Assembly: GCF_002021565.1 (NCBI RefSeq)
Contig: NZ_MSZX01000009.1
Coordinates: forward strand, 62,717-126,716
Direction: 5' to 3'
DNA from: Paenibacillus selenitireducens
Lineage (GTDB): Bacteria > Bacillota > Bacilli > Paenibacillales > Paenibacillaceae
DNA length: 64,000 bases
Shown here: piece after piece, positions 8,196-17,509 of the stretch
Position numbering within the stretch: position 1 is the first letter of the stretch
How the letters are laid out: each line of letters opens with the position of its first letter
Notes under the pieces: model-generated
What the model was told of the DNA's origin: nothing
Database searches by the model: none
Seen by the model: only the letters and a program-made list of their open reading frames with translations
Position numbers and translations under genes: made by a program

Positions 8196-9377
8196 ATGAA
8201 AAAAAATACAACACCATCTTTGCTATTAATGATTGTTCTTGTCGCTTTTCCACAGATTAGTGAAACCATTTATTCACCTTCATTACCGGATATTTCAGCA
8301 GCACTCGGGGTTTCGAATAGTTCTGTACAGTTAACCTTAAGTATCTATTTTATTGGATTTGCTCTAGGAGTCTTCTGTTTTGGGTGGCTTTCTGATATTA
8401 TCGGGCGCAGACCTGCCATGCTTAGTGGTCTCATCATATACGGTATGGGAAGCTTGATGTGTTTTTACGCGGAATCTATTGAATTACTGCTTGTCAGCCG
8501 ATTCATTCAAGCATTTGGAGCAGCAACAGGCTCCATTATTACCCAAACGATTCTTCGGGAAAGCGTATCTGGAACCCAACGACATGCGATGTTTGCTCAA
8601 ATATCCGCTGTCATTGCGTTTACGCCCGCAGTAGGTCCGCTCATTGGCGGGTGGGTTGATCAAGTTCTTGGCTTTAGAGCTGTTTTCTTCTCGCTTGTCA
8701 TCATGAGCGCTTTGTTGTTTGGGTATGCCTTTTTAAAACTGCCAGAAACAACCGATGTAACCCAAAGGAAAAAAGTCGCGATTCTGCCCGTTATGAAAAG
8801 AATGCTATCGATGCCGCGCGTATTGGCGTTTGGGTTCCTAATTGGCGGCATAAATGGGGTATTATTCAGTTACTATGCTGAAGCACCGTTTATATTTGTG
8901 GAACACTTTCAACTATCGCCGGGAGTCTATGGTTTCCTAGGCATCATTGTGGCATTGGCATCGATCATCGGAGCGATGTTCTCCAAAAGATTACTGACCG
9001 TTTATGCACCGGAAAAGATTATTCATATTGGATGTCTCGTGATGACGATCGGGGCTTTATTATTAACGATGATCTGTTTCCTTGTCACGTTGCCGGATAC
9101 GATCATGATGATTTTAATATTAATCACGATGTTTGTGATGTTACTCGGGGCTGGCATGGCTTTGCCTAATTGTCTCAGTCTTGCCCTCGTCAAATTTCAT
9201 GATGTTGTAGGAACGGCTGGCGCGATTTTTAGCTTAGGATACTATTTGCTCGTTAGCTTAACGACATGGGGAATGAGTTATCTTCATAACGGTTCTTTGG
9301 TTACGATGCCTCTCTATTTCTTCGTGTTAAGCAGCGGCATGTGGCTGCTAGGTAAAAAGTATATTACTAAGGAATAA
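8196..9377 (+). CDS. MFS multidrug efflux transporter, Bcr/CflA type
   Basis: 393 residues with about 12 membrane helices. The loop between helices 2 and 3 carries the MFS signature GWLSDIIGRRPAMLSG, and helix 5 has the drug-antiporter pattern AFTPAVGPLIGGW (motif C), as in Bcr/CflA proton antiporters exporting drugs such as bicyclomycin. GGAGG is 11 nt upstream of the ATG. Stands alone, with a strong terminator downstream. Real substrate cannot be told. Confidence 0.88.
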   Translation: MKKNTTPSLLLMIVLVAFPQISETIYSPSLPDISAALGVSNSSVQLTLSIYFIGFALGVFCFGWLSDIIGRRPAMLSGLIIYGMGSLMCFYAESIELLLVSRFIQAFGAATGSIITQTILRESVSGTQRHAMFAQISAVIAFTPAVGPLIGGWVDQVLGFRAVFFSLVIMSALLFGYAFLKLPETTDVTQRKKVAILPVMKRMLSMPRVLAFGFLIGGINGVLFSYYAEAPFIFVEHFQLSPGVYGFLGIIVALASIIGAMFSKRLLTVYAPEKIIHIGCLVMTIGALLLTMICFLVTLPDTIMMILILITMFVMLLGAGMALPNCLSLALVKFHDVVGTAGAIFSLGYYLLVSLTTWGMSYLHNGSLVTMPLYFFVLSSGMWLLGKKYITKE

Positions 9378-9477
9378 CTTATTGTAAAGAAGTAGATTGT
9401 TCATAAATTTTATAAGAAGATCACTTAGAGGAGTAGTGAAGCGGGGCTTCTTACTTATTGGATCAACAGTTCAACCC

Positions 9478-9522
9478 AAAAAGCAGTCTAGAACTTTAGG
9501 ATAAGTTTCTAGACTGCTTTTT
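9478..9522. terminator. Long terminator hairpin after the MFS gene
   Basis: A 15-bp stem (AAAAGCAGTCTAGAA with its complement at 9508-9522), extended inward by CTT/AAG with one bulge, ends in TTTTTT on the plus strand and has A's on the other side, so it can act in both directions. Confidence 0.85.
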
Positions 9523-9600
9523 TATTTGGGGACTTTCTTATAATCGAACACGACTGCCGTCCATGATCGGAACACTACTCTCTCATCTTCGATAATAAAA

Positions 9601-9622
9601 AAACCGCATAACGCGGATTTCT
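9601..9622 (-). terminator. Short terminator after the VOC gene
   Basis: A 4-bp CCGC/GCGG core extended by A-T pairs, followed on the minus strand by seven T's, directly after the VOC gene stop. Confidence 0.5.
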
Positions 9623-9623
9623 T

Positions 9624-10304
9624 TTAGGATGAAGTTGATTTTAATTGATAAAGACCGTTTTGGAGTAAAAGGGTCGGGGAATCCGTGCCTTCAAAAGTGA
9701 CTGCGGTATCAAATGTGGCTGGAACTCGATTGTCAGGAAACCAGGGTCTTTGCTTGTTCACTACAATGAATAACCCTTCTGCGTCACCCACCGCTGCGAA
9801 TTGCAATCCATCCCCACTCCATTTATTGAGTTGGAAGGCGTCCGATAGCATGCTGACAGCTTCTGGAACATCATCGACAGGAAGGCCGATTTCACTAATG
9901 TATAGAAGATGCTTCGACCCAAAAGGCTCATCCGTAGCATTGTTGATCGTATGGTGCGCTATAAATTCAATCAAGTTGTGACCTGGATCGTAGAAGTATA
10001 GCGCTGTTGCATTCCAATTTTCGAATAAAAACTCGTCGCTTCCTTCACTGGAGACCAACGAAATCCCCTTCTCCATCACCCATTTCTTCGCTTCCTGGAA
10101 CTTATTCGTCGGAATCGCAAATGCAATATGATAATACGGGCTCTCCTTAGGGGATGACTCGGTGAAAGAGAGGATTGTACTTCCGGCTTGAAATGATAAT
10201 GGAGATGATGAGTCTTCCAGAACGGGTAGCCCTAACAGCTCTCCATAAAAGGTTTTGATCGCTTCGAATTGATGAGTTTTTAACGTGATTTTAGATAATT
10301 TCAT
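9624..10304 (-). CDS. VOC-family (glyoxalase/dioxygenase-like) protein
   Basis: 226 residues holding two vicinal-oxygen-chelate modules. The first (residues 1-115: ITLKTHQFEAIKTFYGELLGLPV ends with ALYFYDPGHNLIEFI) has the classical metal-ligand pattern with His/Glu. The second (about 130-215) begins ISEIGLPVDDV and is degenerate. Related to CatE/YfiE-like proteins; the substrate is unknown. Divergent from a LysR regulator 128 nt away, the classical arrangement for regulator and target. Confidence 0.82.
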   Translation of the reverse strand: MKLSKITLKTHQFEAIKTFYGELLGLPVLEDSSSPLSFQAGSTILSFTESSPKESPYYHIAFAIPTNKFQEAKKWVMEKGISLVSSEGSDEFLFENWNATALYFYDPGHNLIEFIAHHTINNATDEPFGSKHLLYISEIGLPVDDVPEAVSMLSDAFQLNKWSGDGLQFAAVGDAEGLFIVVNKQRPWFPDNRVPATFDTAVTFEGTDSPTLLLQNGLYQLKSTSS

Positions 10305-10432
10305 CTGTTGCTGCCTCCCTCATTGTCTCACTTCTGTCATGCACTCATTATAGAATTGCATTTATTAGAGATCAATACTATTATTTCTATAATAACAATA
10401 GCCCGTATCTATGGATGAAAGGATTACCGAAC

Positions 10433-11308
10433 ATGGAAATTAGGCAAATACAATATTTCCTTATGTTATGCAATGAATTGCATTTTTCAGAAGCAGCCTA
10501 TAAATTGGGGATTTCGCAACCAACACTAAGTCAACAAATCAAGGTGATGGAAGATGAGCTAGGCGTCCCACTGTTCGACCGTATCGGAAAAAAAACCGTC
10601 AAAACAGAAGCAGGAAAACTTTTGGAGCACCATGCCGCGCAGATTATTCAACAATTAGAAAATGCCAAAACTGCAATCGCTGATCTCACTAATTTGGACA
10701 ATGGTCACTTACGTATTGCTGTATTGCCATCGGACTTGGACTATCGATTAACATCATTGCTCATCGATTTTCATCATGATTTCCCGAATACAAAAGTTCA
10801 GGTGATCCCATCGATTGATATTCTAAATCAAGTATTGGACAATGAGGTGGATATGGGCGTTGGTTTAGCGATTCAACCGGACCCGCGTCTGAGCCAAATT
10901 CCCTTTTATACGGAAAACTACAGCCTTTATGTCAACAAAGCTCATGTATTCGCCATGCGGGATAGGGTCTCACCTGAAGATATTGCTAAAATCCCCTTGG
11001 TCCTGTATCCTAAGGGATTCTATGGACGTGATTTAATTGATGATTGGTGTAGAAAGCATCAGATTACCATCCATACTATAATGGAGACCGGGTCCGCTGC
11101 CTCTTTGTTTAGATTGGTTACGGAAGGCGTCGGAGCCACCATACAACCAAGTCAATTGTTGGAGAGCCTAGAAACGCAAGATATTTTATCCATACCGATT
11201 CAATTTGCTCCGATTAGAGAATTAGAAATCTATTATCGCCATGATAAATATGTAAGTCGAGCTGCCAAAGCATTTATGACAAAGCTGGAATTGTTCTTTA
11301 AATCCTGA
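10433..11308 (+). CDS. LysR-family transcriptional regulator
   Basis: 291 residues. N-terminal HTH (residues 1-60: RQIQYFLMLCNELHFSEAAYKLGISQPTLSQQIKVME) and a type-2 periplasmic-binding-like effector domain. ATG at 10433 is chosen because AAAGGA lies 10 nt upstream and the MEIRQIQYF start is the family norm; an ATG six codons earlier also exists. The 10305-10432 interval between it and the divergent VOC gene contains AT-rich dyad sequence (CTATTATTTCTATAATAAC) suited to a LysR box. Confidence 0.88.
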   Translation: MEIRQIQYFLMLCNELHFSEAAYKLGISQPTLSQQIKVMEDELGVPLFDRIGKKTVKTEAGKLLEHHAAQIIQQLENAKTAIADLTNLDNGHLRIAVLPSDLDYRLTSLLIDFHHDFPNTKVQVIPSIDILNQVLDNEVDMGVGLAIQPDPRLSQIPFYTENYSLYVNKAHVFAMRDRVSPEDIAKIPLVLYPKGFYGRDLIDDWCRKHQITIHTIMETGSAASLFRLVTEGVGATIQPSQLLESLETQDILSIPIQFAPIRELEIYYRHDKYVSRAAKAFMTKLELFFKS

Positions 11309-11358
11309 GCTTTTTTAAGCAATATTAGACCATATTTTGTATTTAGGGAGAATATGAA

Positions 11359-12084
11359 ATGGATTCATTCACAGAAATCATAGCCGAACGACGCACGTAT
11401 ACGGCAAAGCAATGCGCCCATACGCATTCATATGCGCAGTTAATTCTTCCGCTACAAGGAGAACTTACGATCAAAACGGAAGCACAAAACCTTCAAGTAG
11501 ATCCAGAAACGTTATTTTTTGTGCCTCCTCACTGCTATCACTCTTTTCACTCCACTGGACCTAACGAGTTTATTGTTTTGGATATCCCTCATTATATGAT
11601 TCCATGGAGCGAAATACAGCATGGCGGAACTTCTTATGCATTAAATCATCAATGGAGAGGGATTCGATATCTGATCCAGCATGAAATCGATCGTAAGGCT
11701 GCACAAGGTTCAGCAATGAAAGAGCTTTTCCCTTATATTTCGCATTATTTACTTCAAGAACAGCAGCCAACATCGATCAGGTATATTCACGAGCATTATC
11801 ATGAGGATATTTCGGTCAGTCAGCTTGCAGTCCTTGAACATTACAATCGTACCTATTATGCGGATTGGTTCTTCAAAGAAACGGGCAAATCCCCTTCGGT
11901 ATATATTCAGGAAGTGCGTATAAATAAGGCAAAAGAATTGCTTCGCGATACGAATCTGCCTATATTACAAATTGCTATACACGTAGGTTTAGAACATCAA
12001 TCCTCCTTAACTCGTTTATTCCAAAAGCATGAAGGAATCACACCAAGTCAATATCGAAAAACACGCAAGATAGAAAAAAGCTGA
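11359..12084 (+). CDS. AraC-family regulator with N-terminal cupin
   Basis: 241 residues: a cupin sensor (residues about 15-95, with HTHSYAQLILPLQGE and VPPHCYHSF) and a C-terminal double HTH (residues about 140-238, ending EGITPSQYRKTRK). Members sense sugars or small metabolites. GGGAGAATATGAA precedes the ATG. It lies 50 nt after the LysR gene on the same strand and may be co-transcribed; its target is not evident. Confidence 0.87.
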   Translation: MDSFTEIIAERRTYTAKQCAHTHSYAQLILPLQGELTIKTEAQNLQVDPETLFFVPPHCYHSFHSTGPNEFIVLDIPHYMIPWSEIQHGGTSYALNHQWRGIRYLIQHEIDRKAAQGSAMKELFPYISHYLLQEQQPTSIRYIHEHYHEDISVSQLAVLEHYNRTYYADWFFKETGKSPSVYIQEVRINKAKELLRDTNLPILQIAIHVGLEHQSSLTRLFQKHEGITPSQYRKTRKIEKS

Positions 12085-12212
12085 TCAATACATGACAAAT
12101 GGTAAAAAGTTACGGCGAATTCAATAAAACACATGATATTTGTGGTGTGTAACATGGAATAAGGACTTGGATTAAGCTAAGTGCCCATCTATTCAAAATG
12201 GGGGTAATCAAG

Positions 12213-12542
12213 ATGATAACCATTGAAGACTTTGTTAAATTAGATTTACGGGTTGGAACCGTCATTGAAGCCGTTCCGTTTCCCGAAGCGAAAAAGGAAG
12301 CAATAAAATTGAAAATCGATTTCGGAGCGTTAGGGATGAAGTACTCTTCCGCGCAAATTACTCGCAGATATATTCCGGAGCAGCTCATTGGCCGCCAAGT
12401 GGTCGCAATCGTCAATCTCCCTGTTAGACGGATCGCAGGGTTTAAATCAGAGGTGTTGGTCATTGGCGGCGTTCCAGAAGAGGGTGATGTTGTGCTCTTG
12501 AAACCCGATGAATCGGTTCCAAATGGAACCCGAATTGCATAG
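12213..12542 (+). CDS. csaA: CsaA-like tRNA-binding chaperone
   Basis: 109 residues, the usual CsaA length of about 110. It is a stand-alone tRNA-binding OB fold (DFVKLDLRVGTVIEAVPFPEAKK, SAQITRRYIPEQLIGRQVVAIVNLP, GFKSEVLVIGG). In Bacillus, CsaA is a dimeric chaperone linked to protein export and tRNA binding. Start at 12213 follows GGGGGTAATCAAG. Followed by its own terminator. Confidence 0.9.
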   Translation: MITIEDFVKLDLRVGTVIEAVPFPEAKKEAIKLKIDFGALGMKYSSAQITRRYIPEQLIGRQVVAIVNLPVRRIAGFKSEVLVIGGVPEEGDVVLLKPDESVPNGTRIA

Positions 12543-12562
12543 ACGTCATTCTCATGGCAAAG

Positions 12563-12603
12563 AACTCCCCCACTCGGCATTCAACCGAAGTAAGGGAGTT
12601 TTT
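12563..12603 (+). terminator. csaA terminator
   Basis: Stem AACTCCC/GGGAGTT with an inner ACTCGG/CCGA pairing, then TTTT on the plus strand. Confidence 0.75.
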
Positions 12604-12638
12604 AAGCTGGTGAATCGCCTGATTCGAGTGAAATAAAA

Positions 12639-14474
12639 TTATTTGAGCTGCCAAAGTGCAGGAACGTTGGGTGGCTCCCAACCTTGAAGAGAGGTATGCG
12701 GTTGGCGGCAAAGATAGGTTTTGCCTCCATAAGTCACTTCATCATTTACTTTATAACTGATGTTCGGAGCCCAAGCCTGAGCACCACTTGGGGCGTCCGT
12801 TGTCACGTTGATGCTGGTACCAGGAGAAACATTACCAGCAGCATCCTTTGCGGTCACGGTAAATGTGTAGCTGGTGTTTGGAGCTAGCCCGGTGATCGTG
12901 ACGGTAGTTCCAGTTACATTGGTGGTGTTCGTTCCGTACGTCACCGTATAACCTGTGACGCCGACATTATCGGTGGAAGCTGTCCAGCTCAGGGTTACGC
13001 TTGTTGCTGTTTTTACTGTCACTTGTACGTTGCTTGGTGCCGTTGGGGGTGATAAGTCTCCGCCGGTGTCAGTATCCGTGGTGACCGTGATCGGTGTGCT
13101 GGCTGCGGATTGGTTGCCTTTGGCATCCTTCGCTTTGATGGTGATGACATAGGAAGTATTCGGCGTAAGACCGGTGATCGATACATTGGTGCTTGTTACA
13201 TCAAGGGATTGCGGACCATAATACACTGTATAGCCCGTCACCCCAACGTTGTCTGTTGAGGCTGTCCAGCTGAGATTAATACTGGTTGAAGATTTGGAGG
13301 TCACTGTTACATTCGTGGGAGCCGTCGGTGGCTGCGTATCCGGAACCGAAGGGCTCAAGGCATCCAGATAAGAGCGGTGACTATTGGAAAATTCAAATTG
13401 ATTGAACTTATCCCAGTTGATGGACCACGTCATGACACCGCGGAAATCCGGGTAGCCGTTTGCGCTGCCGCGAGTTTGGTAACTGGGAAGCTGTACGCCT
13501 TTGATCAGCGCGTCGAGGGCTTTTTGCACTTCGGCTACGGAGGTGAAGCCGCCGCCTGCATTTGCGTTAGCTGGTAATCCTAACAGTACTTGGTCCGGTC
13601 GGAGTGCTGGGAAGAAACTGTTCGGATTTTTGGCAACCGGGAAGCCTGTCAGAAGCATGTCGGCCATTGCAACGTGAAAGTCGGCAGTGCCCATATTATG
13701 ATATTGATTGTCAAGTCCAGTGATCGGACCGGAGTTATAGTTCTGAACTTGCAGCCAGTCGAGAATATCACGAGTCGCATAAATGACGGGCAGATATGCA
13801 CCCGCACGGCTGTCACAGCTGATACAGCTGCCGCCATAGAAGGAATAACCGAGTTGTACGAAGAAAGTTTCCGGTGCCATCGTTAGATAGAATTTATCTG
13901 TCCCGAAGTGATCGTTAATCGACCGCAGCGCCGATATTAAATTGACAATAACTGGTGTAGTCGGGTTTTTGAAGTCGCTGTCACCCGAATTTAAGAAGAG
14001 CGAGTGTCCCTCAAAATCAACATCCAACCCGTCAAAGCCGTATTTCTCAATGATTGCTGTAACGGAGTTTACGAAATTATCGCGAGCTGCCGTACTGGCA
14101 AGCTGTACTTGGCCGTTCTGCCCTCCGATGGAGATGATGACTTTCTTGCCTTGACTTTGCAGGTAAGCGACGTCCGCTTTAAAGTCGGCGTCCGTGTAAT
14201 TGTAAGGAGTAAACCCGATGGTTCCATTGGTAACACCGGAAGAAGGCTCTGCGAAAGATACGTTGATCACATCGAATTTAGGTGAGACATCGCGCAGCTT
14301 AATGAAGCCGGAGCCATTATCGAAGTTGTGCCAATAACCAACCATTGTCTTACTGGATACAGCAGCATGCGCTTTCGGTATACTCGTCGGTAGGAACTGA
14401 AGAAGCGATAGAACGAGGATTGCAATTAAGGTGAACATGCAAGTCTTACGGAACACAACGCGATTGACGATCAT
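12639..14474 (-). CDS. Secreted GH18 chitinase with two Fn3 domains and a CBM5/12
   Basis: 611 residues. A signal peptide (residues 1-38, cleavage after AHA) leads to a GH18 catalytic barrel (about 40-372) with the D148-x2-D151-x-D153-x-E155 signature in YGFDGLDVDFEG, Glu155 being the acid/base. Two fibronectin III repeats follow (about 383-465 and 475-560), then a C-terminal chitin-binding CBM5/12 (568-611, AWAPNISYKVNDEVTYGGKTY). The order matches chitinase D-type enzymes, which release chitobiose from chitin outside the cell. A perfect CcpA cre site lies about 30 nt upstream, so glucose repression is expected. Confidence 0.95.
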   Translation of the reverse strand: MIVNRVVFRKTCMFTLIAILVLSLLQFLPTSIPKAHAAVSSKTMVGYWHNFDNGSGFIKLRDVSPKFDVINVSFAEPSSGVTNGTIGFTPYNYTDADFKADVAYLQSQGKKVIISIGGQNGQVQLASTAARDNFVNSVTAIIEKYGFDGLDVDFEGHSLFLNSGDSDFKNPTTPVIVNLISALRSINDHFGTDKFYLTMAPETFFVQLGYSFYGGSCISCDSRAGAYLPVIYATRDILDWLQVQNYNSGPITGLDNQYHNMGTADFHVAMADMLLTGFPVAKNPNSFFPALRPDQVLLGLPANANAGGGFTSVAEVQKALDALIKGVQLPSYQTRGSANGYPDFRGVMTWSINWDKFNQFEFSNSHRSYLDALSPSVPDTQPPTAPTNVTVTSKSSTSINLSWTASTDNVGVTGYTVYYGPQSLDVTSTNVSITGLTPNTSYVITIKAKDAKGNQSAASTPITVTTDTDTGGDLSPPTAPSNVQVTVKTATSVTLSWTASTDNVGVTGYTVTYGTNTTNVTGTTVTITGLAPNTSYTFTVTAKDAAGNVSPGTSINVTTDAPSGAQAWAPNISYKVNDEVTYGGKTYLCRQPHTSLQGWEPPNVPALWQLK

Positions 14475-14504
14475 TCGTAGTTATCCTCCCTTAATAGACA
14501 CAGA

Positions 14505-14520
14505 ATGATATCGCTTACAA
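14505..14520. promoter_or_regulatory. CcpA cre site upstream of the chitinase
   Basis: TTGTAAGCGATATCAT (read on the minus strand) fits the Bacillus cre consensus WTGNAARCGNWWWCAW at every position and lies 31-46 nt before the chitinase ATG, where it would block transcription. Confidence 0.8.
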
Positions 14521-14700
14521 TATTGCATTATTGCATGTAAAATCAGGTCCCACCTCCTTCTTCTCCTCCAAGTTTGTTGGCCACGTTTTGTACTTCCTTC
14601 GTTTTCGTACTCCTCCATTATCAAGAAAAGACGATTCAGGCATAAGGGATAAGTTATCATAAATGGGGATAAATTCTTATAACAACTAAGCTGTACTGAC

Positions 14701-14731
14701 AAAAAAAGAGCAGCCGCCTCAGCGACTGCTC
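14701..14731 (-). terminator. metE terminator
   Basis: Stem GAGCAG/CTGCTC with inner pairing and seven T's on the minus strand, 24 nt past the metE stop. Confidence 0.8.
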
Positions 14732-14754
14732 GATCCTATTGATCTTCCAAGTGT

Positions 14755-17055
14755 CTATGAATTGAATCCCAACGACACAGAGTGCTTCGCACGCGCGATT
14801 TCCGTCGCTTCAACCATGTTGCGCAAGGAATCTACGGTCTCTTCGTATCCGCGTGTTTTCAGTCCGCAGTCCGGATTGATCCAGAAAAGCTTCGGATCCA
14901 GTACATGCAAGGCGCGATCGATCATACTCGTCATTTCCTCTACGCGCGGAACGCGTGGACTGTGAATATCATATACACCTAGGCCGATACCTAACTCGTA
15001 CGTGTTGACCTCGAAGCTATGAATAAGTTCCCCATGGCTGCGAGAGGTCTCGATCGAAATTACATCCGCATCCATCGCTTCAATCGAATCAATCATGTCA
15101 TGAAACTCGCAATAACACATATGTGTGTGAATTTGCGTCGTATCTTGAACCGTACAGGTGGTCATGCGGAACGCTTTGACCGCCCATGACAGATATTCTG
15201 CTTGATCTTCTTCCTTAAGCGGCAAGCCTTCGCGAACCGCAGGTTCATCCACCTGAATCATGCCAATGCCTGCCTGCTCGAGCGCTTCAACCTCTTGTCT
15301 AAGTGCATACGCTAGCTGGTAAGCAATTAACTCACGTGAGATGTCATCGCGGACGAACGACCAGTTCATGATCGTAATCGGGCCGGTTAACATCCCTTTT
15401 ACAGGGCGAGTGGTCTTCGATTGCGCGTACTTCGTCTCCTCGACCGTCATCGCTTCTTCGAACGCTACATCTCCGAATATAATTGGTGGTTTTACGCAGC
15501 GAGAACCGTACGATTGCACCCATCCGTACTGTGTGAACGCGAAGCCCGCAAGCTTCTCACCGAAAAATTCAACCATGTCCGTCCGTTCGAATTCACCATG
15601 TACCAGAACATCTAGACCAATCTCTTCTTGCAGCTTAATCCAGATATCAATTTGCTCCCGGATATAGTCGGCATACTGTTCATTGTTCCATTCACCTTTA
15701 CGCCACTGTTGACGGGCCTTCCGCACCTCAGCGGATTGCGGGAAGCTGCCAATGGTCGTCGTCGGAAACAGCGGCAATTGCCATTTGTTCTGTTGTGCCA
15801 GATGACGCTCGACGAAAGGTCGATTCCGTTTTGGTTCTTGAACACGAATGGCAGCAACGGCTTGTTGAATGTCGTTACGATTGCGCTCACCCGATTGCTT
15901 AAGCGCCTGAATCGCACTTTCGCATTGTTCCAGCTCGTCTGCAATTTCTGCTTCGCCGAATGAGATTCCTTTTGCCAGAAGGACAAGCTCGTCCAGCTTT
16001 TCATCTGCGAATGCGAGCGCGCCTTTTAGTTCTGGTAAGAGCTTCGCCTCATGTTGAACGGTGACCGGAACATGAAGCAAACTGCATGACGACTGCACGA
16101 TGAGCTGATCCGCCGTTACTAATCTCGTTAACACCTGGAGTAATGACAACTTCTCACGAAGTGACGCCTTCCAGATGCCACGGCCATCGATGACGCCTGC
16201 ACCGAGGACCTTCTCCGCAGGAAATCCTAATTCTTTGATCGAAGCGATATTGCCGGATAATCCGTGCACGAAATCTAGCCCTATACCTTTGACGGGCAAC
16301 GCAACGATGTCACTATAGTTCTCGACGGATTCAAAATAGGTTTGCAGCATAATGTTCAGCTTAGGGACCGACGTGGCGAACGTACTATAAATTGTTTTTA
16401 CACGCTCAAGATCTGCTTCGCGTAATTTCGTTACGAGAATCGGTTCATCAATCTGCACCCATTCTACACCTTCAAGCGCAAGCTCCTGCAATACCTGTAC
16501 ATAGAGCGGTAACAGACGCTCCAGCCAGGCATCTGTCTCCGAAACATCATATCCTTTAGACAATTTCAGGAATGTTAACGGTCCTAGGATTACCGGCTTT
16601 CCTTCGATACCGAGCTTTTCTTTTGCTTCTCGGTAGGCGATAAGAGGTCTATTCTCTGTAACCGTCGGTACAGCACCATCCAGTTCAGGAACGATATAGT
16701 GATAGTTGGTGTTAAACCACTTGGTCATTTCACTTGCTGTAGCATCCTTCGTCCCGCGGGCAATACCATAATATAGGGACAAAGGTACAACGCCACCCTC
16801 GTAAGCAAAACGTTGCGGAACAATTCCGAACATGGTGGCTGTATCAAGAACATGATCGTAATAACTAAAATCATTCACCGAAATGAAGTCGATGCCCTTC
16901 TCCTGCTGCTTACGCAGATGATTCAATCGGATTTCCTGCAACTGACTATGAAATGCCGACTCTTCAAGCTTGCCGGACCAGAATGCTTCTAGTGCTTTCT
17001 TCCATTCACGATCCGCGCCAATACGCGGATACCCTAATACACTGCTTTTCACCAT
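14755..17055 (-). CDS. metE: Cobalamin-independent methionine synthase
   Basis: 766 residues, the normal MetE length. It transfers the methyl group of 5-methyltetrahydropteroyl-tri-glutamate to homocysteine. The N-terminal barrel begins SSVLGYPRIGADREWKKALE; the C-terminal barrel carries the zinc site residues in HTHMCYCEF (His/Cys) and the final Cys in NPDCGLKTRGYEET, plus the substrate loop FPTTTIGSFPQS. No SAM riboswitch or T-box was seen upstream; instead two dyads of MetR/MtaR type lie at 17109-17156. Monocistronic with its own terminator. Confidence 0.97.
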   Translation of the reverse strand: MVKSSVLGYPRIGADREWKKALEAFWSGKLEESAFHSQLQEIRLNHLRKQQEKGIDFISVNDFSYYDHVLDTATMFGIVPQRFAYEGGVVPLSLYYGIARGTKDATASEMTKWFNTNYHYIVPELDGAVPTVTENRPLIAYREAKEKLGIEGKPVILGPLTFLKLSKGYDVSETDAWLERLLPLYVQVLQELALEGVEWVQIDEPILVTKLREADLERVKTIYSTFATSVPKLNIMLQTYFESVENYSDIVALPVKGIGLDFVHGLSGNIASIKELGFPAEKVLGAGVIDGRGIWKASLREKLSLLQVLTRLVTADQLIVQSSCSLLHVPVTVQHEAKLLPELKGALAFADEKLDELVLLAKGISFGEAEIADELEQCESAIQALKQSGERNRNDIQQAVAAIRVQEPKRNRPFVERHLAQQNKWQLPLFPTTTIGSFPQSAEVRKARQQWRKGEWNNEQYADYIREQIDIWIKLQEEIGLDVLVHGEFERTDMVEFFGEKLAGFAFTQYGWVQSYGSRCVKPPIIFGDVAFEEAMTVEETKYAQSKTTRPVKGMLTGPITIMNWSFVRDDISRELIAYQLAYALRQEVEALEQAGIGMIQVDEPAVREGLPLKEEDQAEYLSWAVKAFRMTTCTVQDTTQIHTHMCYCEFHDMIDSIEAMDADVISIETSRSHGELIHSFEVNTYELGIGLGVYDIHSPRVPRVEEMTSMIDRALHVLDPKLFWINPDCGLKTRGYEETVDSLRNMVEATEIARAKHSVSLGFNS

Positions 17056-17108
17056 CTTGCAACACTCCTATACAACTTGTTACAAGAAAGATAACACGTA
17101 TGCGTAGA

Positions 17109-17156
17109 TATAGTATAACTGTATTAAACTATACCTAGTTATAGCCAAAGGCTATA
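17109..17156. promoter_or_regulatory. MetR/MtaR-like LysR boxes upstream of metE
   Basis: TATAGCC-AAA-GGCTATA at 17140-17156 is a perfect dyad with the 7-3-7 architecture of the streptococcal MET box (TATAGTTTSAAACTATA). A second, longer dyad beginning TATAGT and ending ACTATA occupies 17109-17133. Both are 54-101 nt before the metE ATG. No LysR gene of this type is adjacent. Confidence 0.55.
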
Positions 17157-17215
17157 TCAAAATGTATAAGGAGCATTTTAGATACAAACTCTTCAAAGAT
17201 TTCCCGACATTTTAG

Positions 17216-17413
17216 TTATTCGTTTAGATACGTCATGACGCGGTTCTGAATCAATTTGCTAACCTCTTCTGCCGATTTCTGGCCGTTCATAAAAGAATTA
17301 AATGCTTTCAATTTCTGTGCTGCTTCTTGAAGCTTTTTCTTGTTAGCGGCTTTATGGACAGGGATCCCCATGAAGTACTCCGAAGATTGTGAACCGAGCG
17401 AAAGTGCGAGCAA
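17216..17413 (-). pseudogene. Possible C-terminal remnant of an extracellular solute-binding protein
   Basis: A 65-codon frame from a TTG at 17413 ends with a stop at 17216. Its C-terminal half (FNSFMNGQKSAEEVSKLIQNRVMTYLNE) resembles the tail of Paenibacillus ABC solute-binding lipoproteins, where an 'aeevakliqnrv..yl.e' helix is common. No signal peptide or binding fold precedes it and no transporter genes are nearby, so I read it as a remnant. A genuine small gene is possible. Confidence 0.35.
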
Positions 17414-17509
17414 TCCCTTTCATCCTATTTTTTTTGAACAATAGACTTCTAATAATATGGAATGCCTCGCATAGAATATCCAAAAAAACATGTGGGAGGT
17501 TATAGAAAA

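Noticed and set aside
14481-14702. A 73-codon frame upstream of the chitinase
   Set aside because: It overlaps the chitinase promoter and cre site, has no ribosome site and reads as unstructured, Arg-rich sequence.
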